Positions 36,936-45,426 of a stretch of 64,000 nucleotides of DNA are shown here, one piece after another. The translations under genes and the position numbers were made by a program. Numbering within the stretch: the first letter of the stretch is position 1; every line of letters begins with the position of its first letter. The notes under the pieces are model-generated. The model was not told the DNA's origin, searched no databases, and was given only the letters and a program-made list of their open reading frames with translations. This DNA comes from Bacteroides luti (lineage in GTDB: Bacteria; Bacteroidota; Bacteroidia; Bacteroidales; Bacteroidaceae): assembly GCF_900128905.1 (NCBI RefSeq), contig NZ_FQTV01000004.1, positions 124,001 through 188,000 on the forward strand. The letters are read 5' to 3'.

Positions 36936-38732
36936 CTATTCCAGTAATAAAGACACAGCTATAGACCCAATACCGGCATTCATGCCTATAACCGGTGATA
37001 TATCTACTACAGAAACCGGCTGTTTACCTGTGAGAGCATACATTTTGTTTATGTAAATATCGGCACCTTTTCTATTATGGGCATGCAAAACAATATAATT
37101 CCATACTTGTTGTCGCTCAGTAAGTGTGCGGATATGGTTTATCACTTTATTGATATTTGCTTTCTGCCCAAAGCTTTTCCCAAACAACATTGCTTTACCT
37201 TCACTATCCATGGAAACAACCGGATTTATACCTAGCAAAGTGGCTAGGAAACCTTTATTCTTTGACACTCTTCCCCCCTTAATCATATACTTAAGATCCT
37301 TAACACTGACAAATATTTTTAGATTCTTAATCCACTCCTCTGCAGATTTAACTATATCTTGTATTGGCATCTCTTCTTCTATGGCTTTTGCTATTTTGAG
37401 TACCAGCAATCCCAGAGCGCCCGAGAGGTTTTTCGAATCGATAACATACACTGGTTTATTAAACTCGCTCTTTATTCGCTCTGCGGCTTTCAGGCTATTA
37501 AGATAAGTTCCGCTAAACTGTTGCGTAAGATGCAAGGCAATAATGGCATCGTAGTGTGAGGCTAGTTGAGAGTATAGATTAGTGAATGTACGTTCGTTTA
37601 TTTGCGAAGTTTTGGGAAGTTCATCACTACTGTCAAGTAAATCATAGAGCTGATCGGGCTGCATAGTCACCTTATCAAGATAATAATTACCATCCAAATT
37701 AATATTAAGCGGAAGCATATTTATCTGGTAATAATCAATAAGTTCCTGCGACAAATCACATGCAGAATCGGTAACCAGTGCAATATTCCACTTTCTATGC
37801 TTTACATATTCATTTTGGCGAACCATATCATCTACTTTTTGATAGGATATTGTTCCATAATTTTTAAGGGTGTTAAATAGCGCAGCCGGATGATTGGTAT
37901 GAACATGTATTCGGCAAAGAGAATCGGATCCGGCTACAACAACAGAATCACCATTTTCAATAAGCAGCTTCTGTATATCGGATTTATTTAAAGATAAATC
38001 TCTTAAAAGGGCTTCTGTGCAATAACGAAAATTAATATCTTCATTAGATGTATCATCGGAATGTATAAGAGATATATTTTCATTTGATAGTGATACAATT
38101 TTACGGATATTATTACTTTTGATGAAATCAATAATACCCTCCATAAAAAAAACAAAACCTTTTGCTCCGGCATCAACCAATTTGCTCTTTTCTAAAACCT
38201 TGAGTTTAGATGTTGTATCGACAAGCGATTGATGAAGGACCTCTAACGAACTTACTAGAATTCTCTTAAAATCTTTAATGACAGACTGTTTACTAAATAT
38301 ATAGTCGGACCACTCTTTGATTACTGTAAGCATGGTTCCTTCCACCGGATTTGAAATGGCTTCGTACATATAGGGAATAGATTTCTTAACACTTGCCGCA
38401 AATTCAGAAACAGTGACACAGTGTTTAGACTCGGTTTCCTTGCTTATTCCAAACAAAAACTGAGCAAATATTACCCCAGAGTTACCACGTGCGCCAACTA
38501 ATGCGGCTTCAGCAATATTATCTATCGTATTTTTATAAGATTTTTCGGGATTAATACTATCCATAACAGAACGAATGGTGGATGCCAGATTTGTTCCAGT
38601 ATCATTATCTTTAACCGGAAATACATTTATCTTGTTTATTTCAGCCTGATTTTGCAGAATTTTATTACCTCCGGCAATAAAGGCATAATATAAAGACCGT
38701 CCATCTATTTCAAGAATATTAGAGTTTTTCAT
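36936..38732 (-). CDS. FakA-FakB fusion: DhaL/Dak2 kinase plus DegV fatty-acid-binding domain
   Basis: 598 aa joining two halves normally on separate proteins. Residues 1-200 are a DhaL/Dak2 ATP-binding domain (INKINVFPVKDNDTGTN with metal-binding D42 and D44, then GARGNSGVIFAQFL). Residues about 200-305 are the FakA middle/C-terminal part (GDSVVVAGSDSLCRIHVHTN). Residues about 312-598 are a DegV/FakB domain (IALVTDSACDLSQELI, DSKNLSGALGLLVLK, YMIKGGRVSK, VVSMDSEGKAML). In Firmicutes FakA phosphorylates fatty acids held by FakB to give acyl-phosphate for PlsY. With plsY in the same operon, this fusion most likely does the same in one chain. It is the first gene of the operon. Confidence 0.88.
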   Translation of the reverse strand: MKNSNILEIDGRSLYYAFIAGGNKILQNQAEINKINVFPVKDNDTGTNLASTIRSVMDSINPEKSYKNTIDNIAEAALVGARGNSGVIFAQFLFGISKETESKHCVTVSEFAASVKKSIPYMYEAISNPVEGTMLTVIKEWSDYIFSKQSVIKDFKRILVSSLEVLHQSLVDTTSKLKVLEKSKLVDAGAKGFVFFMEGIIDFIKSNNIRKIVSLSNENISLIHSDDTSNEDINFRYCTEALLRDLSLNKSDIQKLLIENGDSVVVAGSDSLCRIHVHTNHPAALFNTLKNYGTISYQKVDDMVRQNEYVKHRKWNIALVTDSACDLSQELIDYYQINMLPLNINLDGNYYLDKVTMQPDQLYDLLDSSDELPKTSQINERTFTNLYSQLASHYDAIIALHLTQQFSGTYLNSLKAAERIKSEFNKPVYVIDSKNLSGALGLLVLKIAKAIEEEMPIQDIVKSAEEWIKNLKIFVSVKDLKYMIKGGRVSKNKGFLATLLGINPVVSMDSEGKAMLFGKSFGQKANINKVINHIRTLTERQQVWNYIVLHAHNRKGADIYINKMYALTGKQPVSVVDISPVIGMNAGIGSIAVSLLLE

Positions 38733-38980
38733 TTTTCAATTATAAAATATAGGTTACTCAATGACTGTTGCTTCTTTATATATTATCCTCAATTTTTTGT
38801 GGTATTATAAACATAACAAATATAATATAGAATATTTACATACAGCAATATTTAAGAAGAAAATAAAATTAAATAATTATTTAATATACAGTATTAAATA
38901 ATGCAATTGGAAAGAAGGAAAACTATTAAAATAAAAGCTAAAGATTTAGGCAATATATAAACAAGAATCAATTAAAATCC

Positions 38981-38988
38981 TATTTTTG
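38981..38988 (+). promoter_or_regulatory. Candidate -7 element for plsC
   Basis: TATTTTTG, an exact TAnnTTTG match, lies 17 bp before the plsC start codon. The remainder of 38733-39005 is AT-rich and must hold the divergent FakA-FakB promoter, which I cannot place. Confidence 0.5.
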
Positions 38989-39005
38989 CAGAAAATTTCC
39001 AAAAG

Positions 39006-39740
39006 ATGAAAAAACTATTATCATACCCGCTATCATTACTTGCGTATTTTTACTTTTTGTTAGTAATCTGTGTATTTCACCCTATTCAATGGGTTTGTCT
39101 GAACTGGTTTGGATATAATGCACATAAGAAAAGTGTGGATTATTTAGGCTTTTTTCTACTAAAAACAATGGTTTTTACATTTTCATCCTCAAAAGTTGAA
39201 AACTTAGATCTCATTCCCGAAGGTAAACCTTTGATTTTTGTGTCAAATCACCAGAGTCTTTTTGATATTATGGGCTTTGTATGGTTTTTCAGAAAGTTTC
39301 ACCCTAAATTTGTTAGTAAAATTGAGCTTGGAAAACATATTCCAAGTATTTCCTACAATTTAAATCACGGTGGTTCGGTACTGATAGACAGGAAGAACCC
39401 GAAACAAGCATTGCCTGCAATAAAGAAACTGGGCGAATATATTGAAACCAACTCTCGTTCGGCAGTAATCTTCCCCGAAGGTACTCGTTCTAAAACAGGA
39501 AAGCCAAAAAGATTTTCTCCTAATGGCTTAAAGATTTTATGTAAATATGCACCAAGTGCCTATGTGGTACCTGTAACAATTAACGACTCCTGGAAAATGT
39601 TCCAATATGGTTCCTTCCCACTGGGATTAGGCAACCGCTTAACGTTCACAGTTCATCCTCCTATTAAAGTCAGCGAATGCGATTTCGATTCTTTACTTGA
39701 GAAAAGTGAACAAGCTGTTGTTTCCGGAATCAGACTATAA
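39006..39740 (+). CDS. plsC: 1-acyl-glycerol-3-phosphate acyltransferase (PlsC)
   Basis: A 244-aa protein with an N-terminal membrane anchor. PlsC motifs are present: NHQSLFDIMGF (HX4D), GGSVLIDRKNPKQA and FPEGTRSKTGKPKRF, then VVPVTINDSW. It acylates lysophosphatidate to phosphatidate, the step after PlsY. It is divergent from the FakA-FakB/PlsY operon with 273 bp between. Confidence 0.9.
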   Translation: MKKLLSYPLSLLAYFYFLLVICVFHPIQWVCLNWFGYNAHKKSVDYLGFFLLKTMVFTFSSSKVENLDLIPEGKPLIFVSNHQSLFDIMGFVWFFRKFHPKFVSKIELGKHIPSISYNLNHGGSVLIDRKNPKQALPAIKKLGEYIETNSRSAVIFPEGTRSKTGKPKRFSPNGLKILCKYAPSAYVVPVTINDSWKMFQYGSFPLGLGNRLTFTVHPPIKVSECDFDSLLEKSEQAVVSGIRL

Positions 39741-39774
39741 TACCCGAATATCTTTTTAATGCAAATAAAAACAT

Positions 39775-39972
39775 CTATTCGTACTTTATAACTTCTGTAG
39801 GACAGCCATCCACAGCATCAAGTATTTCGGCTTCATATTGATTGAAGTCAACACCTGCTTTAATTACCATTTTATCGGGCACCTCAAACACTTGCGGGCA
39901 TGCAGTTTCGCATGCGCCGCATGAAATACATTCGTTTTCACTCTCATCGAGCCATACTCTTTTTATTGCCAT
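39775..39972 (-). CDS. Small [4Fe-4S] ferredoxin (paralogue 1)
   Basis: A 65-aa single-cluster ferredoxin. Cys ligands C15, C18, C21 (CISCGACETACP) and the late CP pair (C58) fit a one-[4Fe-4S] fold, with C25 spare. The start MAIKRVWLDES was chosen because it matches paralogue 2 (41655-41852, MAIKSVWLDES). An upstream in-frame extension to 40035 is unlikely. It is convergent with plsC. The redox partner is unknown. Confidence 0.85.
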   Translation of the reverse strand: MAIKRVWLDESENECISCGACETACPQVFEVPDKMVIKAGVDFNQYEAEILDAVDGCPTEVIKYE

Positions 39973-40132
39973 ATTATTTAAGTATTTAGGTTTATCAAAC
40001 ATCAACTTTACTCTCTTCAGCATATAAAAAAACAATTAAAAACAGAAGATGTTCATGCTAAACAAAGCACCCATTTCAGGTGTTTTATTTATAGAGAGTT
40101 CACTAATTTACTAACTGTTAAAAACTTAAATT

Positions 40133-40345
40133 ATGAAAGGAGTTATTTGGGGTTTAGCTGTTGGTTGTGCAATAGGCTATATTGTCAGGAAACTGCAGGA
40201 AGAGGGCAAGTTTGAGTGCGTTGGCGAATATGCCGACAAGTACTATACTATGTCAAAGAATGAACTAAAGAATGTAGTAGATGCTGCTAAAGGCAAAGCA
40301 GAAGAGTTGAAAGAACGGATTGGAAAGAGTGTTAAAGGAGAATAA
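40133..40345 (+). CDS. YtxH-like small membrane protein
   Basis: A 70-aa protein with a short glycine-containing membrane helix (VIWGLAVGCAIGYIV) and a long charged amphipathic helix (DKYYTMSKNELKNVVDAAKG, KAEELKERIGKS). This is the layout of YtxH/gas-vesicle-like stress proteins. It is a single gene with its own terminator. Function unknown. Confidence 0.65.
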   Translation: MKGVIWGLAVGCAIGYIVRKLQEEGKFECVGEYADKYYTMSKNELKNVVDAAKGKAEELKERIGKSVKGE

Positions 40346-40379
40346 AAACAGATCTTTCATTAAGCCACCTTCAAATAAC

Positions 40380-40411
40380 AAGGCAGTCTGAAATCTCAGA
40401 TTGCCTTTTTT
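40380..40411 (+). terminator. Rho-independent terminator after the YtxH-like gene
   Basis: Arms AAGGCA-TCTGA and TCAGA-TGCCTT are followed by TTTTT. Confidence 0.85.
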
Positions 40412-40529
40412 GTTAGTTCAAATAAAAATACCAGATAAATATATGTGTTATGGAAAACAAAAACATTACTTTAGCAATCTCAAAATAAACTTTGTTTAGG
40501 AATAAGGTAAACAATATCAATAATATTTT

Positions 40530-41624
40530 ATGAAAAACAAAAAAACAGATATTACATTTCTGCTGAAAGTTCTTAAAACCTCTATATTTCTTATCGCATT
40601 CTTTTTTATTAATAATATATTATCAGCCCAAGTTTCCTCTCCAGAACTTTTTGGAAAAAAGCCTATAATCATTCCCCGGGCACGAGTTATTATAGACAAT
40701 GACTTCGGAGGAGACCCTGACGGATTATTCCAGCTAGCTCACCAGTTATTAAGTCCTTCAATAGAAGTTAGAGCTATTATTGGTTCACACCTAACCCCAA
40801 ATACAGATTTTGGCGGTTACTTTCCTTTTAGTGCGGATTCAGCAGTTGCCAGAGCTAAAGAGGTGGTAAAGATACTTGGATTAGAAAACAAAGTTCCCGT
40901 TATAGCCGGTGCCGATTATGCTTTAACTGAATCATTTCAGCCTCAACAAAGCAAAGGAGCAGAGTTTATTATTAAAGAAGCAATGCGTAAAGATACTAAA
41001 CTTCCACTCTATATAGTTTGTGGCGCTGGATTAACCAATATAGCAAGTGCCTATTTGATGGAACCCAAAATTGCGGATAAAATTACTCTTGTATGGATTG
41101 GAGGGAAAGAATATGATTCTTCTTTCCACTCACAACTATCACCAATCCTAACTAAACGAGGTGGTGCCGTTGAATATAATATTTCAATCTCTGTTCCGGC
41201 CGCCCAGGTAATTTTTAACAACTCATCAATGCCTGTATGGCAAGTTCCAAGAGATACTTATCGACAGTGCCTGTATAGCTTTGCTGAGATAAAGGCAGAT
41301 ATAGAGCCACAAGGCAAAATAGGATGTTATCTGGCTGATAAATTATTTAATTTTTTAAACGACCTCGTTGCAAAGAACTGGAAAATGGGAGAAACATACA
41401 TTTTAGGGGATAGCCCTCTTGTACTTCTCACAGCCCTACAGTCTGGTTTTGAAGCTGACGCGTGTTCCTCACACTACGTAAACATTTCAAGGCCTGAAAT
41501 AAAAAAGAACGGAGATTACGAAAATAAATCAGGAAAGTCTTTTATCAGAGTATATGATCGCATTGACAGCAGATTAATATATGCTGATATGATTGCCAAA
41601 TTGAAATTATTCAATCAACAATAA
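40530..41624 (+). CDS. Secreted nucleoside hydrolase-like protein
   Basis: A 364-aa protein with a signal peptide ending near FINNILSAQ. VIIDNDFGGDPDGLFQLAHQ matches the Ca-binding DxDxGxDD signature of inosine-uridine nucleoside hydrolases in slightly changed form (DNDFGGDPD). LYIVCGAGLTNIASAY corresponds to the second conserved block. Family members cleave nucleosides to ribose and base. Export suggests scavenging in the periplasm. The changed signature leaves substrate open. Confidence 0.75.
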   Translation: MKNKKTDITFLLKVLKTSIFLIAFFFINNILSAQVSSPELFGKKPIIIPRARVIIDNDFGGDPDGLFQLAHQLLSPSIEVRAIIGSHLTPNTDFGGYFPFSADSAVARAKEVVKILGLENKVPVIAGADYALTESFQPQQSKGAEFIIKEAMRKDTKLPLYIVCGAGLTNIASAYLMEPKIADKITLVWIGGKEYDSSFHSQLSPILTKRGGAVEYNISISVPAAQVIFNNSSMPVWQVPRDTYRQCLYSFAEIKADIEPQGKIGCYLADKLFNFLNDLVAKNWKMGETYILGDSPLVLLTALQSGFEADACSSHYVNISRPEIKKNGDYENKSGKSFIRVYDRIDSRLIYADMIAKLKLFNQQ

Positions 41625-41654
41625 AAAGAGGACAAAGAGAAAAAATAATGCACA

Positions 41655-41852
41655 TTAATCATATTTTATACCTCCTGAAGGACAGTCTTGAGCTGCTTCC
41701 TTTATTTTATCCTCATATAAATCATAGTTAACACATTTTTTTACCAACATTTTTTCAGGTGCCTCAAAGACCTCAGGGCATATAGCTTCACATCCCCCGC
41801 AACAGAGACATTCGTCCTCACTCTCGTCAAGCCATACACTCTTAATTGCCAT
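41655..41852 (-). CDS. Small [4Fe-4S] ferredoxin (paralogue 2)
   Basis: A 65-aa near-copy of the 39775-39972 product (MAIKSVWLDESEDE start, PSGGIKYD end). The cluster motif is CLCCGGCEAICP, with extra cysteines at 17 and 40 not present in paralogue 1, and a late CP at 57-58. It lies 30 bp from the convergent nucleoside hydrolase gene. Confidence 0.85.
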   Translation of the reverse strand: MAIKSVWLDESEDECLCCGGCEAICPEVFEAPEKMLVKKCVNYDLYEDKIKEAAQDCPSGGIKYD

Positions 41853-42025
41853 ATTTTCAACTTTTTAGGTTATTATTAATTTATAAGATTATCACAAAGG
41901 GTATAACAAATACTAATAGAAAGAAGTTTAATAAAATCTGTTAGTTATTTGTTAATAACCCTTCTCATTTTTAAAATAAAATTATCTATAACATCATAAA
42001 GCTTTTAACAAAGGATAAAATGGAT

Positions 42026-42033
42026 TATATTTG
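42026..42033 (+). promoter_or_regulatory. Candidate -7 element for the PAS-LuxR regulator
   Basis: TATATTTG matches TAnnTTTG, 29 bp before the start codon. The leader that follows (42037-42061) is repeated at 43024-43048 downstream of the gene. Confidence 0.5.
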
Positions 42034-42062
42034 CATGCAATAATCATTTATAACCATTTTCT

Positions 42063-42842
42063 ATGCCAAGTTCTATAGAATCTCTCAAAAAGCGTCATAA
42101 AGATCTTTTCGAAAATCATCGTTGCAATGTATCAGACAATGCTTACGAAGATGCCGAAAAAATAAAAAAAGCAATAGATCAGCTATCTAAGATAGAAAAT
42201 AGGAAAATGTCTATTTTTGATTTGAACAAAATGCAGTTCATATTCAGGGATAATCAGAAGTCTGATAAATTTGATCATCCGGTTTTTGTAGGGATAGATG
42301 AAGATAGTTTTGAGGCTTTCTATGATAATATTCATCCGGATGATTTGTATTTTGCACTAGAAACTGGCCTTATGAGTTATGATTATGCATATAGCGTACC
42401 TCCTTCGGAACGTACCGGTTGTATTATGAAGTACGAATTCAGAGTAAAAAGCAAAACCGGAAAATACGTATGGGTTAATTTTAGAATTGTAATTTACGAA
42501 CTCGACAGCAATGGTGATCTTTGGCTTCTACTATTTTTATCAGATATTATTCCAAATCAGGATCAAAACAGAAAGCCAAAAAGGATTCTGATAAATGTAA
42601 ACACAGGAAAAACTTTCAACTATTTTGATGACACTGATATAGTTGAAAAACCTGTTCTATCGAAACGTGAAATAGATGTTATAAAACTTCTTTCGGAAGG
42701 TTATTGCAGTAAAGAAATAGCAGATCGCCTTTTTATAAGTATAAACACTGTAAACAAACATCGACATAGCATTTTGGAAAAAACAAATTCAGAAAATACT
42801 GCACAGGCTGTGCTTTATGCTACAAGACTAGGATTAATTTAA
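42063..42842 (+). CDS. PAS-domain LuxR-type transcription regulator
   Basis: A 259-aa cytoplasmic regulator. A PAS_3-like fold occupies about 60-170 (FVGIDEDSFEAFYDNIHPDD, CIMKYEFRVKSKTGKYVWVN). A LuxR/GerE HTH is at the C-terminus (LSKREIDVIKLLSEGYCSKE, IADRLFISINTVNKHRHSIL). It has no membrane segment or receiver domain, so the signal is probably sensed directly. It stands alone. The target is unknown. Confidence 0.85.
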   Translation: MPSSIESLKKRHKDLFENHRCNVSDNAYEDAEKIKKAIDQLSKIENRKMSIFDLNKMQFIFRDNQKSDKFDHPVFVGIDEDSFEAFYDNIHPDDLYFALETGLMSYDYAYSVPPSERTGCIMKYEFRVKSKTGKYVWVNFRIVIYELDSNGDLWLLLFLSDIIPNQDQNRKPKRILINVNTGKTFNYFDDTDIVEKPVLSKREIDVIKLLSEGYCSKEIADRLFISINTVNKHRHSILEKTNSENTAQAVLYATRLGLI

Positions 42843-42850
42843 TACAAAAC

Positions 42851-42902
42851 CAATTTTTGTACCGTCACTCAACCTTAAGATTGACTAACAATACAAAAAT
42901 TG
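42851..42902. terminator. Long hairpin after the LuxR-type gene
   Basis: Arms CAATTTTTGTA (42851-42861) and TACAAAAATTG (42892-42902) enclose further pairing (CAA-CTTAAG-TTG). A T-rich stretch follows. It may terminate the LuxR-type gene. Confidence 0.5.
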
Positions 42903-43023
42903 TTTGTTTTGCACATAACCAGTTAAATTTAAGAGATTTAAAAATCTTCTGCAATCCTTTTTATTATTATTCACTAACATTATATAGGATTTTGTGCAAA
43001 AGTAGTATGTTATATTGTTATCG

Positions 43024-43048
43024 GCAATAACCATTTATAACCATTTTC
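43024..43048 (+). repeat. Copy of the LuxR leader, downstream of the gene
   Basis: It matches 42037-42061 at 24 of 25 positions (GCAATAA(C/T)CATTTATAACC...). A degraded -7-like TATATTG lies just before it. The pair flanks the PAS-LuxR gene as direct repeats. The rest of 42843-43083 shows no gene. Confidence 0.7.
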
Positions 43049-43083
43049 ACACAATATCCTATAATTCGGGTGAAAAAATAATA

Positions 43084-44430
43084 TTAATTACTTGTAATAA
43101 CCTGTCCTGCTTCACGATAAAGATCAATCTTACCTTCAAGCAGAAGTGCAACTACTGTTATTTGAGAATCCTGAACACTTTCAGGAACATCGAAATATAA
43201 AATACCTGGAACGCTGCTCCAATAAGCTTTGCCTACTACCTTTGTTTCCAAAAGTGCCCCGTTACCTACTACCCAGGCACGATTTACTTTATTCTTTAAT
43301 CCTTTTACAGAAATAGGTCCATTGGGTTTATATGGAAGAAAGACGTAAAGAATATCCTGGTTTTTATTCAATGTGGTATATCCCATAACATGACCTTCGG
43401 GAATTCCTGCCCGTGTTCCATAAATGGCGTCGGCATGTTTCTTTGTCCATCGGCCAAATTCCTTTAAAATATCCACTTGTTCTTGTGGAATGGTTCCATC
43501 CTCTTTGGGACCAATGTCAAGAAGCAGGTTTCCTCCATTGGAAATGCAATCTACAAATGTACGAAGCAACATATTAGCTGTTTTATAGTTCGTATCTGTT
43601 GGTGCATATCCCCAACTGTCATTCATCGTCATACATAACTCCCACCATTGAGAATCGGGACGACGGATGGGCACTCCCTGCTCGGGTGTGGCATAGTCAC
43701 CATAACCTTGAATACGTGAATTTAGGATAACTTTAGGGTTAAAGGTTCGAAGCATGGTTGATAATTCCTTGGCCTTCCAGGTTTCCGGGCTGAAATCCCA
43801 ATCACCGTCAAACCAATATAAATCGGGTTTGAATTGCTTGTTCAATTCAGCTAGTTGTCTATTATCAAAATCTAGAAAACGTTGCCAGCGAGCTGAATCT
43901 TCTTTTATCTGATAACGCGTAGAATTACGTGTTGCATAGGGATAATCAGTATTCGACCAGTCAAGCAATGAATAATATATTCCCAGTTTCAGGCCTTCTT
44001 TTCGAACAGCCTTTGTAAAGGGTGTCAACAAATCTCGTGATGCGGGAGTTTTCTTTATTGTATTCAGATCACTGGCCTGAGTATCCCATAAAGCTACTCC
44101 ATCATGATGTTTGGAGGTAATTACAGTATATTTTGCTCCTGACTCCTTAATCAGTTTAGCCCATTCTGCCGGATTATAGCTTTTAGCAGTAAATCCATCC
44201 AACTGAGACATATACTCATCGTAAGAAAGATAGTTATTATAAAAGGACCAGCTCTCTGTAACTCCCCTTACCGAATAGATTCCCCAATGAATGAAGATAC
44301 CTAATTTGGCATCCTGAAACCATTGCATTCTCTTTTCTTTTTCTTCCTTCGACTCCTTGAAGGGCTGAGCTTTGGTTGTGCCTAAAGTTAAAAAGGCCAA
44401 CAATGTTAATGTGATTGATTTTAAGTTCAT
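43084..44430 (-). CDS. GH29 alpha-L-fucosidase, secreted
   Basis: A 448-aa family 29 enzyme. The signal peptide is MNLKSITLTL to TTKAQ; I chose this start over one 11 codons upstream because it begins the signal. The conserved FIHWGIYSV, VITSKHHDGVALWDT, GIYYSLLDW and nucleophile block LYWFDGDWDF (D208) are present, as is NGGNLLLDIGP. It removes terminal alpha-L-fucose. The promoter is at 44453-44460. It is not part of a PUL here. Confidence 0.92.
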   Translation of the reverse strand: MNLKSITLTLLAFLTLGTTKAQPFKESKEEKEKRMQWFQDAKLGIFIHWGIYSVRGVTESWSFYNNYLSYDEYMSQLDGFTAKSYNPAEWAKLIKESGAKYTVITSKHHDGVALWDTQASDLNTIKKTPASRDLLTPFTKAVRKEGLKLGIYYSLLDWSNTDYPYATRNSTRYQIKEDSARWQRFLDFDNRQLAELNKQFKPDLYWFDGDWDFSPETWKAKELSTMLRTFNPKVILNSRIQGYGDYATPEQGVPIRRPDSQWWELCMTMNDSWGYAPTDTNYKTANMLLRTFVDCISNGGNLLLDIGPKEDGTIPQEQVDILKEFGRWTKKHADAIYGTRAGIPEGHVMGYTTLNKNQDILYVFLPYKPNGPISVKGLKNKVNRAWVVGNGALLETKVVGKAYWSSVPGILYFDVPESVQDSQITVVALLLEGKIDLYREAGQVITSN

Positions 44431-44452
44431 CGTTATATTTGTTAGTGTGGAA

Positions 44453-44460
44453 CAAAGATA
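44453..44460 (-). promoter_or_regulatory. Promoter -7 element of the fucosidase gene
   Basis: The minus strand reads TATCTTTG, 22 bp before the fucosidase start codon. Confidence 0.5.
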
Positions 44461-44543
44461 CAAAAAAACGGATAGTATAAAGATAGTAATAACAGGTAAC
44501 GGATGTTTTTGAATAAAGAATGAAAAATGTCAAAAATATTATT

Positions 44544-44551
44544 TATATTTG
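44544..44551 (+). promoter_or_regulatory. Promoter -7 element of the J-domain-like gene
   Basis: TATATTTG, an exact TAnnTTTG match, 42 bp before the start codon. Confidence 0.45.
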
Positions 44552-44593
44552 AGGTGTTCATATTTTAATTATTGCAATTAAAAAGTAGTTAAT

Positions 44594-45406
44594 ATGCTTG
44601 ATTTAACACCTGAACAACAAGTTTTGCGGGAACAATTCTGTTCGTTACGGAAAGAGTTTACTGAACTCTTTGCCAGAAAGAATGAAATGCAGACTTACGA
44701 AGAAAGCAGTCTTACCTCACTATACCTGAGTACTGTGGGAGAAAAACAGCACGAGGTTTTCTGTTTGCGTACTAAAATTGCAGCAATAAAACTACGCATA
44801 GAGCTGATTCAGGCCTACATAAACCGAAACGAGATACCGGAACTGAAAACTGTTGATGAGGAAATTCATATACGTTTTGCCGATCACAAGAAAAAGATTG
44901 AAGAGAATGTACGGCAACTGGCAGCAGCAAAAGAGTATCTGAAAAACTCTTTAATCTCGGCGGATGAAATGAAGGAAATGAAAGAGACTTATCGTATTAT
45001 AATAAAGAAACTACATCCGGACATTAATCTCGGTCTTTCAGAATATGAAACCGAACTTTTTATCAAAGCTCAGGCTGCTTATCATCTTGGAAGTTTCATG
45101 GCTTTAAGGGAAATACTCCTATCACTGGATTTAGCCAAAGATTCTGCAGATTCTATTTCTCAATCCGAGGAATTTACAGGGATTGTTTTGCAATTAGAAA
45201 AGAAGGTTAAGAATTTACGCAAGCAAATTGAGGAACTGGAACGCAGTTTTCCATTCATTTACAGAAAAGAATTAAATGATGAGGAATGGCTAACTTCCAT
45301 ACAGAAAAAACTAGATGAAGATATTGCGAATCTTACAAAAGAGAAGGAAAAACAGGTATTGTACCTTAAGGTCATAGAAGAATGGAAACCAGGATTAACA
45401 AATTAG
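44594..45406 (+). CDS. J-domain-like coiled-coil protein
   Basis: A 270-aa protein with no signal or membrane segment. Residues 1-125 and 195-270 are mostly coiled coil (Glu/Lys/Leu-rich heptads). Between them lies MKETYRIIIKKLHPDINLGL, followed by FIKAQAAYHLGSFMALREIL. This is the layout of a J-domain, with the HPD tripeptide between helices II and III. J-domains recruit DnaK/Hsp70, so a DnaK cochaperone role is possible. The coiled-coil arrangement around the J segment is unusual and the client is unknown. It is followed 20 bp later by a secreted protein gene. Confidence 0.6.
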   Translation: MLDLTPEQQVLREQFCSLRKEFTELFARKNEMQTYEESSLTSLYLSTVGEKQHEVFCLRTKIAAIKLRIELIQAYINRNEIPELKTVDEEIHIRFADHKKKIEENVRQLAAAKEYLKNSLISADEMKEMKETYRIIIKKLHPDINLGLSEYETELFIKAQAAYHLGSFMALREILLSLDLAKDSADSISQSEEFTGIVLQLEKKVKNLRKQIEELERSFPFIYRKELNDEEWLTSIQKKLDEDIANLTKEKEKQVLYLKVIEEWKPGLTN

Positions 45407-45426
45407 AATTTTAACAACAGAATATT

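Noticed and set aside
39973..40035. N-terminal extension of ferredoxin paralogue 1
   Set aside because: The other two ferredoxins lack it, and MAIKRVW aligns with their starts.
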